A DNA stretch of 64,000 nucleotides from Caballeronia telluris (GTDB lineage Bacteria > Pseudomonadota > Gammaproteobacteria > Burkholderiales > Burkholderiaceae), in assembly GCF_001544495.1 (NCBI RefSeq), contig NZ_FCNZ02000001.1, positions 186,001 to 250,000 on the forward strand, read 5' to 3'. This document shows positions 35,180 to 44,447 of the stretch, one piece after another (the stretch's first letter is position 1; every line of letters starts with the position of its first letter). The notes below the pieces were generated by a model. The model was not told the DNA's origin, did not search any database, and was given only the letters and a program-made list of their open reading frames with translations. A program made the translations under genes and the position numbers.

Positions 35180-36358
35180 ATGAATTCCCCCAAGGTCGTG
35201 GTCGAAGGGCTGTGCAAGGTGTTCGGCACGAGCCCCAAACAGGCACTCGACATGCTGGCAGGCGGCGCGACGAAGGAAGAAGTCTTCGCGCGCACCGGCC
35301 AGATTGTCGGCGTGCACAACGTGTCGTTCGAAGTGAAGGAAGGCGAGATCTTCGTGCTGATGGGCCTCTCCGGCTCCGGCAAGTCGACGCTCATCCGCCT
35401 GATCAATCGTCTCGTCGAGCCGACGGCCGGCAAGGTGCTGATCGACGGACGCGACGTCGCCGCGGTGCCGCGCTCGGAACTCACCGCGCTGCGCCGCAAG
35501 GACATGAGCATGGTGTTCCAGTCGTTTGCGCTGATGCCGCAGCGCACCGTGCTCTCGAACGCCGCGTTCGGGCTCGAAGTCGCGGGCATCGGGCGCAAGG
35601 AACGCGAGCGGCGCGCGATGACCGTGCTCGAACAGGTCGGGCTCGCGCCGTTCGCGCAGAAGCTGCCGGCGCAGCTTTCGGGCGGCATGCAGCAGCGCGT
35701 CGGGCTTGCGCGGGCGCTGGCGGTCAACCCGTCGCTGATGATCATGGACGAAGCGTTCTCCGCGCTCGATCCGTTAAAGCGCAAGGAAATGCAGAACGTG
35801 CTGCTCGAATTGCAGCGCGAACAGCAGCGCACGATTCTCTTCGTGTCGCACGATCTGGAAGAGGCGATGCGCATCGGCACGCGCATCGCGATCATGGAAG
35901 GCGGGCGTGTCGTGCAGATCGGCACGCCGCAGGAAATCATCACGAATCCCGCCGACGACTACGTGCAGGCATTCTTCGACGGCATCGACACGAGCCGCTA
36001 TCTCACCGCCGGCGACCTGATGCAGACCGACGCCGTGCCGCTGATGAAGCACTCGCCGCAGATCGACGCGTCGTCGGTGGCGGCGACGCTCAACGGCAGC
36101 GCCGACTACGCATTCGTTCTCGACGGCGAGCGCAGGATTCGCGGCTTCGTGTGCCGCGATGCGATGGGCGGCGCGTCGCCGCTCGTGAACCAGATCGAGT
36201 GCATCGATCGCACGACGCCGCTCGACGACGTCGTTACGCGCGTCGTCGCGAGCCGGGCCCCGCTGCCGGTCGTCGAGGCCGACGGTTCTTACTGTGGTTC
36301 GGTCAACAAGACGAACGTGCTGAAGGTTTTAACGCGCCATCGAGGTTCCCATGTCTGA
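35180..36358 (+). CDS. Quaternary-amine (betaine/choline) ABC transporter ATPase, ProV type
   Basis: 392 aa, starting at ATG 35180 with AGGAG 8 nt upstream. Walker A GLSGSGKST at about 64-72, signature LSGGMQQRVGLARAL, Walker B LMIMDEAFSALDP, as in ProV/OpuAA. The typical ProV N-terminal extension (ALDMLAGGATKEEVFARTG) is present. The C-terminal 110 residues are the CBS-pair region that senses ionic strength in OpuA. It overlaps the permease gene by 8 nt. Confidence 0.92.
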   Translation: MNSPKVVVEGLCKVFGTSPKQALDMLAGGATKEEVFARTGQIVGVHNVSFEVKEGEIFVLMGLSGSGKSTLIRLINRLVEPTAGKVLIDGRDVAAVPRSELTALRRKDMSMVFQSFALMPQRTVLSNAAFGLEVAGIGRKERERRAMTVLEQVGLAPFAQKLPAQLSGGMQQRVGLARALAVNPSLMIMDEAFSALDPLKRKEMQNVLLELQREQQRTILFVSHDLEEAMRIGTRIAIMEGGRVVQIGTPQEIITNPADDYVQAFFDGIDTSRYLTAGDLMQTDAVPLMKHSPQIDASSVAATLNGSADYAFVLDGERRIRGFVCRDAMGGASPLVNQIECIDRTTPLDDVVTRVVASRAPLPVVEADGSYCGSVNKTNVLKVLTRHRGSHV

Positions 36359-37253
36359 AATGATTCCGCTCGGTAGCTGGGTCGATCACGGCGTCCACTA
36401 TCTGCTCGACCACGACGCCAAGACGTTCGATTCCATCGGCAAGGTCATCGAGACCTTTGCCGCCCTGGTCGAACACGGCCTGCAGGCCATTCCGATGTGG
36501 GCGCTGATGGCGCTCTTCGTCGGCATCGGATTGTGGCGCGTCGGCTGGCGCTTCGCGTTCTTCACGCTGCTGTCCATGCTCCTCATCTACGGGACCGGTT
36601 TCTGGGACCAGATGGTCATCACACTCGGCCTCACGCTTTCGTCGACGTTGATCAGCCTCTTGCTCGGCGTTCCGCTCGGCATCTGGACCGCGAAGAGCAA
36701 GTACGTCGAAATGGCCGTGCGCCCCGTGCTCGACCTGATGCAGACGATGCCCGCGTTCGTCTACCTGATTCCGGCTGCGATGCTGTTCGGACTCGGGCGC
36801 GTGCCGGGGATTCTCTCGACCGTCATCTTCGCGATGCCACCCGCGGTGCGTCTCACGTCGCTTGGCATCAAGCATGTGAACCGCGAGATCGTCGAAGCGG
36901 GACAGGCCTTCGGTTGCACGCCGTGGCAACTGCTCTACAAGGTGCAGTTTCCGAACGCGCTGCCTTCGATCATGACCGGCGTGAACCAGACGATCATGAT
37001 GGCGCTCTCGATGGTGATCATCGCGTCGATGGTGGGCGCGGGCGGTCTCGGCAACGATGTGCTCGCGAGCATTCAGCGGCTCGATATCGGGCTGGGTTTC
37101 GAAAGCGGCTTGTCGGTCGTGTTGCTCGCGATCATTCTCGACCGCATCACGGAAAGCTTCGGCCGCTCGCCGGGCATGGCACGCGCACCGCTGCTCTCGG
37201 GCCTTCGCAGCGTCATGAAAGTGCGCCGCGCGCCGGCGACGCAGCAAGGCTGA
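36351..37253 (+). CDS. Quaternary-amine ABC transporter permease, ProW type
   Basis: 300 aa, about six to seven membrane spans. Contains the BPD_transp coupling loop EAGQAFGCTPWQLLYKVQFPNALPSIMTGVNQ and VIIASMVGAGGLGNDVL, hallmarks of ProW/OpuAB. With the ATPase it would import glycine betaine, choline or related amines. The expected binding protein is missing as an intact gene; see the remnant downstream. Confidence 0.92.
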   Translation: MSEMIPLGSWVDHGVHYLLDHDAKTFDSIGKVIETFAALVEHGLQAIPMWALMALFVGIGLWRVGWRFAFFTLLSMLLIYGTGFWDQMVITLGLTLSSTLISLLLGVPLGIWTAKSKYVEMAVRPVLDLMQTMPAFVYLIPAAMLFGLGRVPGILSTVIFAMPPAVRLTSLGIKHVNREIVEAGQAFGCTPWQLLYKVQFPNALPSIMTGVNQTIMMALSMVIIASMVGAGGLGNDVLASIQRLDIGLGFESGLSVVLLAIILDRITESFGRSPGMARAPLLSGLRSVMKVRRAPATQQG

Positions 37254-37260
37254 GCGGCTC

Positions 37261-38253
37261 ATGAAGCGCGACGCGATCACGCCTGTCACGAACGATTCGC
37301 CGTTATCGAAGCTGGCTCACTACGGCTTCCTCACGCTGCCGAACTTTTCGATGATCGCGTTCACGAGCGCGGTCGAGGTGCTGCGCATGGCGAACTACGT
37401 GGGCCGGGCGCAGCACTACACGTGGTCGGTGATCACGCCGGATGGCGAACCCGCGCGCGCGAGCAACGGCATCACCGTCAAGCCGACGACGACGCTCGCC
37501 GAAGTGGGCATGCCGGATGTGTTGATCGTGTGCGCGGGCTGGCATGTGCGCGATTACGTCGACGAGAAAGTGATTTCGTTGTTGCAGGAAGTGGCGGCGC
37601 GGGGTGTGCCGCTTGGCGGCATCTGCACGGGGCCTTATGCGCTGCTCGCGGCGAACCTGCTCGATGGTTATCGATGCACGGTGCACTGGGAGGATATGTC
37701 GCCATTGCACAAGAGCTATCCGCACGTGCGTTTCGCCGATGAGTTGTTCGTGATCGATCGCGATCGCGTGACGTGTACGGGCGGGACGGCGCCGCTCGAT
37801 CTGATGCTCAATCTGGTTGGCATGCGGCTCGGGCAATCGCATGCGGCGCAGGTGTCGGAGCAGTTCATCGTCGAGCGGATTCGCGGGTCGAGCGATTATC
37901 AGCATATTCCCGTCGATGCGCGGGTTGGGTTTTCTCGTGCCGAGTTGATCGAAGTCGTGCGGTTGATGGAGGCGAATATCGAAGAGCCTCTTTCGCTAGA
38001 GGAACTTGCGCGGCTCGTCCAGTTGTCGCAAAGACATCTGCAGCGGATGTTCAAGGCGTTCCTTAGCGTTTCGCCGACGCACTACTACTTGACCTTGCGC
38101 CTGCGGCGGGCGCGCGAGTTATTGCGCAATACCGATGCTTCCATTGCCCGTGTTACCGCCGTTTGCGGGTTTCATTCGCCTTGTCATTTTAGTAAGGCGT
38201 ACCGCGCTCAGTTCGGGCATGCGCCCAGTGTCGAAAGGCGGCATTCTGCTTAA
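37261..38253 (+). CDS. GlxA-family AraC-type regulator (GbdR-like)
   Basis: 330 aa. An N-terminal DJ-1/PfpI-like domain (FLTLPNFSMIAFTSAVEVLRMANY, then GGICTGPYALLAANLL with the pseudo-nucleophile Cys) and a C-terminal AraC double helix-turn-helix (LSLEELARLVQLSQRHLQRMFKAF). In Pseudomonas, GbdR of this family responds to glycine betaine and dimethylglycine. The gene is 7 bp after proW, so it probably belongs to the same unit and controls betaine/sarcosine use. Third-position GC drops toward its 3' end compared with neighbours. Confidence 0.87.
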   Translation: MKRDAITPVTNDSPLSKLAHYGFLTLPNFSMIAFTSAVEVLRMANYVGRAQHYTWSVITPDGEPARASNGITVKPTTTLAEVGMPDVLIVCAGWHVRDYVDEKVISLLQEVAARGVPLGGICTGPYALLAANLLDGYRCTVHWEDMSPLHKSYPHVRFADELFVIDRDRVTCTGGTAPLDLMLNLVGMRLGQSHAAQVSEQFIVERIRGSSDYQHIPVDARVGFSRAELIEVVRLMEANIEEPLSLEELARLVQLSQRHLQRMFKAFLSVSPTHYYLTLRLRRARELLRNTDASIARVTAVCGFHSPCHFSKAYRAQFGHAPSVERRHSA

Positions 38254-38341
38254 GCCAGGTTTTGGTTTGTGCTTCTATAGAAACGTAAAAGCATCAAATA
38301 CTTCGAAGCAAGCAATTCGAAAAAACCCCAAGAGAGCGCCC

Positions 38342-38489
38342 CAAAAAACGAATCTTAAGTGGCTCGCGCCACTGTGCGCGCTCACCGTATCGACGTGCTA
38401 TGCCGCCGACTCCGCTTCGCCGACGTCGGCTGGACCGACATCGCCGCCACGACCGGTCTCCCGTGAAGGCCTACGTGGCAGGCAAGTAA
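38342..38489 (+). pseudogene. Remnant of a choline/glycine-betaine binding-protein gene (ChoX/ProX type)
   Basis: Three short pieces in three frames add up to the ends of a periplasmic binding protein. Frame 1 (38342-38411) reads a signal-peptide-like LKWLAPLCALTVSTCYAAD. Frame 2 (from 38413) reads RFADVGWTDIAATTG, the conserved N-terminal motif of ChoX/OpuAC proteins. Frame 3 (38463-38489) reads VKAYVAGK and stops, similar to the C-terminus of that family. About 280 residues in between are missing. A ribosome site (AAGAGAG) still precedes it. This accounts for the absent binding protein of the ProVW transporter. Identity rests on recalled motifs. Confidence 0.68.
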
Positions 38490-38494
38490 CGGCG

Positions 38495-39250
38495 TCAGCT
38501 GCGGTAATCGGTCCCGCTTCCTTCGATCAGCCGCAGCGCCGCCTGCCATTGCAGGCTCACGATGTTGTCCGATTCGTCGCGAGCGAATTGCTGTGCCGTC
38601 AACCGGCGCACCGCTTCCGGCGGAAACGAAAGCTCGGCGTTGCCGGCAAGCGCGCGCACCTGTATCTCGCAGGCGCGCTCGAGAAAATAGATGTCCTGGA
38701 ACGCCGCCGGAATCGACGTGCCGCCCACCAGCAAGCCGTGATTGCGCAGGATCATCGCGTTGTGCGGGCCGAGATCGGCAACCAGCCGCTCGCGTTCGCC
38801 GAGGTCGAGCGCAATGCCTTCGTAGTCGTGATACGCAATGTGCTCGTAGAACTTCAAGGCGTGCTGGCTGATCGGCAAAAGGCCCTGCTTTTGCGCCGAC
38901 ACCGCCGAACCCGCGGACGTGTGCGTATGAATCACGCAGACGAGATCGGGCCGCGCCATGTGCACCGCCGAATGAATCGTGAAGCCCGCCGCGTTCACGC
39001 GATAGCGCTCGGGATGCATCCCGGCATCGGCTTCCACGGCGCGCCCCGCGCTGTCGATCGTCACGAGGTCCGACGCGCGCATCTCATGGAACAGCACGCC
39101 ATATCGGTTGATGAGGAAATGATGCTCGGGACCGGGCACGCGCGCCGTGATGTGCGTGTCGATCATGTCAGTCATGCGAAAGTGCGCGACCAGCCGATAC
39201 AGCGCCGCAAGTTCGCAGCGCACCGTCCATTCTTCCTGCATCGGGGGCAT
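38495..39250 (-). CDS. Class II aldolase/adducin domain protein
   Basis: 251 aa from ATG 39250; the open frame extends far upstream into the GlxA gene but that part is antisense noise. Contains NRYGVLFHEMRASDLVTID, VIHTHTSAGSAVS with the HxH zinc pair, and NHGLLVGG, the three zinc-site elements of the class II aldolase/adducin fold. Such proteins cleave sugar phosphates or act on unrelated substrates. Downstream of a GlxA regulator on the same strand, 17 bp apart, which suggests co-transcription. Substrate unknown. Confidence 0.86.
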   Translation of the reverse strand: MPPMQEEWTVRCELAALYRLVAHFRMTDMIDTHITARVPGPEHHFLINRYGVLFHEMRASDLVTIDSAGRAVEADAGMHPERYRVNAAGFTIHSAVHMARPDLVCVIHTHTSAGSAVSAQKQGLLPISQHALKFYEHIAYHDYEGIALDLGERERLVADLGPHNAMILRNHGLLVGGTSIPAAFQDIYFLERACEIQVRALAGNAELSFPPEAVRRLTAQQFARDESDNIVSLQWQAALRLIEGSGTDYRS

Positions 39251-39267
39251 GGGGATTCGTCCTTTTG

Positions 39268-40347
39268 CTAGAGTGCCTGTGCGCGGCCGGGGAAGGTTTC
39301 GTCGTACTCGGCGGCGTCTTCGGCTTCCGCGGTGCCGCGCTGCTCGCGATACATCATCGGCGGCAGGCCGAACTGCTTGCGAAATTCGCGGCCGAGATGC
39401 GAGGCATCGGAGAAACCGCAGCTCGATGCGATGTCCGCGACGGTCTTGTCCGAACTCGTCAGCAGCCACGCGGCCGTGCGCAGACGCACCTGCTTCGCAT
39501 ACGCCTGCGGCGCCTTGCCGGTCTCGGCCTTGAACAGCCGTTCGAGCTGACGCGTCGAAAGATCGAGCTTGTGCGCGAGTTCGTCGAGCGACAGCGAACG
39601 GCCGACGTGCTGTTCCATCAGAAGGATCGCGCGCTTCACCTTTGGATGCGTGGCGGGCGCGAGACCCGGCGGATGCGGCTGCGGCGCGTTGCCCTTTTGC
39701 ATGTCGTCGACGAGCAGGATGCGCAGCGCCTTTTGCACCGTCGCCGTTTCGAAATGGCGCAGCAAGATGGCTGCCGCCACGTCGATCGACGCGCGTCCGC
39801 CCGAACACGTGATGCGCCGCCGGTCGATCACGAAGAGGCGATCCGCGACCAGCAATGCTTCATCGACCGCCGGAAAGCGCTCGACGAAATCCCAGTAGTG
39901 GAACCAGCTCACGCAGATGCGATGGCCGCCGAGTACGCCCGCGCGCATCAGCGAGAACACACCGGTGCACATGCCGACGAGCGTTGCGTCGGTCGTGGCG
40001 GCGCGGCGGATGAATTGCAGCGTGGCCTCGCTCGCGGACGGCCCCGAATGCAGCAGGCCGCCGACCACGACGACGTAATCGAACGGCTCGGCCTGATCGA
40101 AGGTTTCCCACGGCGTGATCTGAATGCCGCAACTCGCGCGCACCGGTGCAAGGGTTTCCCCGATGACGCTCCACGAGCAGCGCACGGGCTTGCTGAAGTC
40201 GCCTTCGTCGGCGGACAGGCGCAGCAGATCGACGAAACCGGAAAACGCCGTCAGCGTGAAATTCGGCAGCAGGATGATGCCGAAGCGGATGCGCTCTTTC
40301 GATTTGCCGTCGATGGATTGGGGAGGAAGTGCTTCTGCGGAGTTCAT
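39268..40347 (-). CDS. GlxA-family AraC-type regulator
   Basis: 359 aa. DJ-1/PfpI-like domain (IRFGIILLPNFTLTAFSGFVDLLRLSA, VGMCTGVFSLMRAGVL with Cys at about 149) and a C-terminal AraC DNA-binding domain (LSLDELAHKLDLSTRQLERLF, DIASSCGFSDASHLGREF). Paralogue of the GlxA gene at 37261. In Pseudomonas the related SouR activates sarcosine oxidase genes; given the soxBDAG operon 2.5 kb away, a similar role is possible. Confidence 0.88.
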   Translation of the reverse strand: MNSAEALPPQSIDGKSKERIRFGIILLPNFTLTAFSGFVDLLRLSADEGDFSKPVRCSWSVIGETLAPVRASCGIQITPWETFDQAEPFDYVVVVGGLLHSGPSASEATLQFIRRAATTDATLVGMCTGVFSLMRAGVLGGHRICVSWFHYWDFVERFPAVDEALLVADRLFVIDRRRITCSGGRASIDVAAAILLRHFETATVQKALRILLVDDMQKGNAPQPHPPGLAPATHPKVKRAILLMEQHVGRSLSLDELAHKLDLSTRQLERLFKAETGKAPQAYAKQVRLRTAAWLLTSSDKTVADIASSCGFSDASHLGREFRKQFGLPPMMYREQRGTAEAEDAAEYDETFPGRAQAL

Positions 40348-40737
40348 GCGCCAAGCCGGAAAGACGAGTTACGACAAGCATATCACCGGGACCGTCGCGC
40401 GGATTTTATCGCGTGCAATATTCCGGGCGTTTGCGCGGACCGATCGAAGTATCGGGGAAATCGTACAAGCGTAGCGATATATAACGACTTGCTTGCTCAT
40501 GCGCACTGAGTTAAGTGTAACCAGACGTCAGAATGGCAGTCTTAATTTCGCTTTCAACTTCGCCAAAGTCATTGAATGTTCTCCTTTTGCGCTTGACGCG
40601 GCGTGCTGTCTGGTTAAAATCTCGCATAAGCCTCGGATTTTATACAGAATATCCGATCGCACAACGCTCATGATCTCCTTATCATTCCGGCGCTTTTAGA
40701 AATCACCATCAAGGTGAACAAACCAGAGAGGCCGGTT
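40348..40737. other. AT-rich intergenic region with promoter and long inverted repeat
   Basis: 390 bp, distinctly AT-richer than its surroundings. It holds a sigma70 promoter and a 9-bp inverted repeat (next entry). No gene is supported in it; small ORFs have no family features. Confidence 0.6.
40518..40620 (+). promoter_or_regulatory. Promoter with distal operator half for the 159-aa gene
   Basis: TTGACG at 40593-40598 and TAAAAT at 40615-40620 have a 16-bp spacer. TAACCAGAC at 40518-40526 is the reverse complement of GTCTGGTTA at 40608-40616, which overlaps the -10; the half sites are about 90 bp apart, compatible with looping. Confidence 0.55.
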
Positions 40738-41217
40738 ATGAGAGAAATACCCGTATTAGACGAAAAAGAAATTCAAGTGCTCTGTGAGCGCGCAAAAACG
40801 ATAATCATGGCGCACCCCGCGCCGCTGATTCGATTAGCGCGCGATATTGAAAGTATCCGCGAATTCGGTACACAAGGCGGACCGACGACTCCGCAATTCG
40901 ATTTGTTATGCGCCTCGCCGCCTTTTGTGGCGATGTCGGCGCAAATCGTCGAAAGGTTCGTGCGCCATTTCGGGCACGGGCTGTTTCGGCCGCCCTTCAG
41001 CTTTCTGCTGCTCGCGCTCGCCGCGACCGGTCCGATCGCCGCTGCGCAAACGCTCGTACTGCGCGGTGCGCCCATTCATCGGCATGATCCGCTGCATGCG
41101 CTGATTCGTGGGCTCGAAGCGGTGTTCGCGAGCCATCCCGAGGCGCTGTCGATCCCTGTGCGCAAGGTTCTCGCTCCGTACATGCTCAATCCTCCAGGTT
41201 CGGCCGGGACCGCCTGA
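40738..41217 (+). CDS. Unknown 159-aa protein
   Basis: Starts at ATG 40738 with AGAGAGG 6 nt upstream; GTG 40714 would add eight residues. It begins MREIPVLDEKEIQVLCER. Predicted to be helical, with a hydrophobic patch (FSFLLLALAATGPIAAAQTLVLRG) that may be a membrane segment or a buried helix. No family recognised. It sits between a GlxA regulator and sdaA and has its own promoter and terminator. N-terminal codons are AT-richer than the rest. Confidence 0.6.
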   Translation: MREIPVLDEKEIQVLCERAKTIIMAHPAPLIRLARDIESIREFGTQGGPTTPQFDLLCASPPFVAMSAQIVERFVRHFGHGLFRPPFSFLLLALAATGPIAAAQTLVLRGAPIHRHDPLHALIRGLEAVFASHPEALSIPVRKVLAPYMLNPPGSAGTA

Positions 41218-41248
41218 TCGTTAGGCATCCACGGCGCGCGCGGCGCCT

Positions 41249-41279
41249 CGCAGGCGGTCCGATGCCGCCTGCGCGTTTT
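41249..41279 (+). terminator. Terminator after the 159-aa gene
   Basis: CGCAGGCGG-N7-CCGCCTGCG is a perfect 9-bp stem followed by CGTTTT. Confidence 0.72.
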
Positions 41280-41448
41280 CAATAAACGCTTCGACAACCA
41301 CCGCAAAATCCGTCGCCGTGTCCCCGTGTGAGCGGTCTGACGTCGCCGTCCCATTCGCATGCCGTTTTTGTTCTATCAGCCAAAACGCTGCGCTGGTGCA
41401 ATAGCGCCATACCCGGAACCCAACGCATCGCAACCCGCAAAGGAAGCC

Positions 41449-42843
41449 ATGAACGTCAGCGTCTTCGATCTGTTCAAGATCGGCATCGGACCGTCGAGTT
41501 CGCATACGGTCGGCCCGATGATCGCCGCATGCCGCTTCGCGTCGCACATCGAGGACGCCAACCTGCTCGCGTTCGTGCGCCGCGTCAAGATCGAGCTGTT
41601 CGGCTCGCTCGGCGCGACGGGCAAGGGTCACGGCACCGACAAGGCCGTGCTGCTCGGCCTCGAAGGCAATCTGCCCGACGTCATCGATCCGGACATCATC
41701 GAGCCGCGCCTGCGCGCGATCCGCGAGGCGAAGCAGCTTTCGTTGCTCGGCAAGCACGTCGTGAAGTTCGATGAACGCGAGCATCTCGGCTTCTTTCGCA
41801 AGCTGATGCCGGGCGCGCCCGGATCGAGCATCGTGCATCCGAACGGCATGCGCTTTCAGGCGTTCGACGAGAACGGCCAGTTGCTCGTCGAGAAAGAGTA
41901 TTACTCGGTCGGCGGCGGCTTCGTGATCAATCGCGAAGGCGATCGCGTGAACGGCCTGCGCGCGGGCGCCGAAGTGCCGCATCCGTTTCGGACCGGCGAC
42001 GACCTGATGCGCGTGTGCCGCGAAACCGGCCTCTCGATCGCACAGGTCACGATGAAGAACGAATGCGCGTCGCGCACCGAACAGGACGTGCGCGACGGCA
42101 TGCTCGCGATCTGGCGCACGATGGCTGCGTGCGTCGAGCGCGGTTGCAAGGTACGCGGCGAGCTGCCCGGTCCGATGAAGGTGAAGCGCCGCGCCGCCGA
42201 TCTCAGCACGCAATTGCGCTCGCGTTCGGAAGAGTCGCTGCGCGATCCGCTTTCGATGCTCGACTGGGTCAACCTCTACGCGATGGCGGTCAACGAAGAG
42301 AACGCGGCGGGCGGGCGCGTCGTCACGGCGCCGACCAACGGCGCAGCGGGCGTGATCCCGGCAGTGCTGCACTACTACGTGAAGTTCATGCACAGCGCGA
42401 ACGACGAAGGCATCGTCACGTTCCTGCTGACGGCGGCCGCGATCGGCATCATCTACAAGGAGACGGCGTCGATCTCGGGCGCCGAAGTCGGTTGCCAGGG
42501 CGAAGTCGGCGTCGCGTGCTCGATGGCCGCCGCCGCGCTCGCTGCCGTGATGGGCGGCACGCCGACGCAAGTCGAGAACGCCGCCGAAATCGGCATGGAG
42601 CACAACCTCGGCATGACCTGCGATCCGGTCGGCGGGCTCGTGCAGATTCCGTGCATCGAACGCAACGCGATGGGCGCGATCAAGGCGCTGAACGCGGCGC
42701 GCATGGCGATGAAGGGCGACGGCCAGCATTACGTCTCGCTCGACAACGTCATCAAGACGATGCGCGAGACCGGCGCGGACATGAAGACGAAATACAAGGA
42801 GACGTCGCGCGGTGGTCTCGCCGTGAACGTCATCGAGTGCTGA
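41449..42843 (+). CDS. sdaA: L-serine ammonia-lyase (iron-sulfur dependent)
   Basis: 464 aa from ATG 41449. Residues 1-160 form the SDH beta domain ([16 protein letters not shown]) and residues about 185-455 the alpha domain. Cluster and active-site Cys lie in [27 protein letters not shown] and IPCIERNA, as in bacterial L-serine dehydratases with a 4Fe-4S cluster. It converts L-serine to pyruvate and ammonia. It precedes soxBDAG on the same strand, 41 bp away, consistent with degrading the serine formed from sarcosine-derived glycine and one-carbon units. Confidence 0.94.
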   Translation: MNVSVFDLFKIGIGPSSSHTVGPMIAACRFASHIEDANLLAFVRRVKIELFGSLGATGKGHGTDKAVLLGLEGNLPDVIDPDIIEPRLRAIREAKQLSLLGKHVVKFDEREHLGFFRKLMPGAPGSSIVHPNGMRFQAFDENGQLLVEKEYYSVGGGFVINREGDRVNGLRAGAEVPHPFRTGDDLMRVCRETGLSIAQVTMKNECASRTEQDVRDGMLAIWRTMAACVERGCKVRGELPGPMKVKRRAADLSTQLRSRSEESLRDPLSMLDWVNLYAMAVNEENAAGGRVVTAPTNGAAGVIPAVLHYYVKFMHSANDEGIVTFLLTAAAIGIIYKETASISGAEVGCQGEVGVACSMAAAALAAVMGGTPTQVENAAEIGMEHNLGMTCDPVGGLVQIPCIERNAMGAIKALNAARMAMKGDGQHYVSLDNVIKTMRETGADMKTKYKETSRGGLAVNVIEC

Positions 42844-42884
42844 ATCCAGCAAGCCTAAGCACGCCACGAAGGAAAGGAAACATC

Positions 42885-44129
42885 ATGAGCCGTTATTCGA
42901 TCTTCAGCCTGTTGCGCAACGGGATGTCGTATCACGAGAACTGGGAGCGTCAGTGGAAGAGCCCGGAGCCGAAGCGTGAATACGACGTCGTGATCGTCGG
43001 CGGCGGCGGGCATGGGCTTGCCACCGCGTATTACCTCGCGAAGGAACACGGGATTCGCAACGTCGCGGTGCTGGAGAAGGGCTGGATCGGCGGCGGCAAT
43101 ACGGCGCGCAACACGACCATCGTGCGTTCGAACTATCTGTGGGACGAATCGGCCGCGCTCTACGAGAAGGCGATGAAGCTGTGGGAAGGGCTTTCGCAAG
43201 ACCTCAACTACAACGTGATGTTCAGCCAGCGCGGCGTGATGAACCTCGCGCATACGCTGCAGGACGTGCGCGATACCGAGCGCCGCGTGAATGCGAACCG
43301 GCTGAACGGCGTCGATGCCGAGTTCCTCACGCCCGCACAGATCAAGGAACTCGAACCGACCATCAACCTGAACAGCCGCTATCCGGTGCTGGGCGCGTCG
43401 ATCCAGCGTCGCGGCGGCGTCGCGCGTCACGATGCGGTGGCGTGGGGCTTCGCGCGCGGTGCGGATCAGGCGGGCGTGGATATCGTGCAGAACTGCCAGG
43501 TCACGGGCATCCGTCGCGACGGCAGCCAGGTGACGGGCGTCGAGACGACTAAGGGCTTCATCAAGGCGAAGAAGGTTGCGGTGGTCGCGGCGGGCAACAC
43601 GTCCACGCTCGCGGACATGGCAGGCATCCGTCTGCCGCTCGAAAGCCATCCGCTTCAGGCGCTCGTCTCCGAGCCGATCAAGCCGGTGGTCAACACGGTG
43701 GTGATGTCGAACGCAGTGCACGCGTACATCAGCCAGTCCGACAAGGGCGACCTCGTGATCGGCGCGGGCGTCGATCAATACACGGGCTTCGGGCAGCGCG
43801 GCAGCTTCCAGACCATCGAAGGGACGCTCGAAGCGATCGTCGAAATGTTCCCAGTGTTCTCGCGCGTGCGGATGAACCGGCAATGGGGCGGCATCGTCGA
43901 TCTGTCTCCGGACGCGTGCCCGATCATCAGCAAGACCGACGTGAAGGGTCTTTACTTCAACTGCGGCTGGGGCACCGGCGGCTTCAAGGCGACGCCGGGC
44001 TCGGGCTGGGCTTACGCGCACACCATCGCGAAGGACGAGCCGCATGCATTGAACGCGGCGTTCTCGCTCGACCGCTTCTATACCGGTCATCTGATCGACG
44101 AGCACGGCGCTGCTGCCGTTGCCCACTAA
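42885..44129 (+). CDS. soxB: Heterotetrameric sarcosine oxidase, beta subunit
   Basis: 414 aa, SD GGAAAGG upstream. FAD-binding Rossmann motif [20 protein letters not shown] at about 35-54, [21 protein letters not shown] including the conserved covalent-FMN His region further on, and the C-terminal [18 protein letters not shown]. It forms the substrate-oxidation site with the alpha subunit, turning sarcosine into glycine with transfer of the methylene to tetrahydrofolate or release as formaldehyde. First gene of soxBDAG. Confidence 0.95.
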   Translation: MSRYSIFSLLRNGMSYHENWERQWKSPEPKREYDVVIVGGGGHGLATAYYLAKEHGIRNVAVLEKGWIGGGNTARNTTIVRSNYLWDESAALYEKAMKLWEGLSQDLNYNVMFSQRGVMNLAHTLQDVRDTERRVNANRLNGVDAEFLTPAQIKELEPTINLNSRYPVLGASIQRRGGVARHDAVAWGFARGADQAGVDIVQNCQVTGIRRDGSQVTGVETTKGFIKAKKVAVVAAGNTSTLADMAGIRLPLESHPLQALVSEPIKPVVNTVVMSNAVHAYISQSDKGDLVIGAGVDQYTGFGQRGSFQTIEGTLEAIVEMFPVFSRVRMNRQWGGIVDLSPDACPIISKTDVKGLYFNCGWGTGGFKATPGSGWAYAHTIAKDEPHALNAAFSLDRFYTGHLIDEHGAAAVAH

Positions 44130-44147
44130 CGCCACGGGAGATAACAC

Positions 44148-44447
44148 ATGCTGCTGATCGAATGCCCCTGGTGCGGGCCGCGCGCCGAAACCGAATTCTC
44201 GTGCGGCGGCGAAGCCGACATCGCGCGACCGCTCGACACCGACAAGCTCACCGACCGCGAATGGGGCGACTACCTCTTCATGCGCAAGAATTCGCGCGGC
44301 GTGCATCGCGAGCAATGGATGCACGCGCAAGGATGCCGCCGCTGGTTCAAGGCGCAGCGCGACACGGTGAGCTACGAGATTCAGGGCTACGAGACGTTCG
44401 ACCGTCCGCTGGCCGTCATGGATAGCAACGAGGGCACGACGAAATGA
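44148..44447 (+). CDS. soxD: Sarcosine oxidase, delta subunit
   Basis: 99 aa. Zinc-binding Cys residues are in ECPWCGPR (two) and a His/Cys pair further on (HREQWMHAQGCRRWF). Length and order match SoxD. The stop overlaps the soxA start (ATGA). Confidence 0.94.
   Translation: MLLIECPWCGPRAETEFSCGGEADIARPLDTDKLTDREWGDYLFMRKNSRGVHREQWMHAQGCRRWFKAQRDTVSYEIQGYETFDRPLAVMDSNEGTTK

Noticed and set aside
38495..39808. 437-aa reading of the aldolase gene
   Set aside because: The N-terminal 185 residues lie antisense or out of frame within the GlxA gene. ATG 39250 gives a normal 251-aa class II aldolase-like protein.
41221..41448. Glycine riboswitch before sdaA
   Set aside because: The leader has a terminator hairpin of the previous gene but no visible tandem glycine-aptamer pattern.
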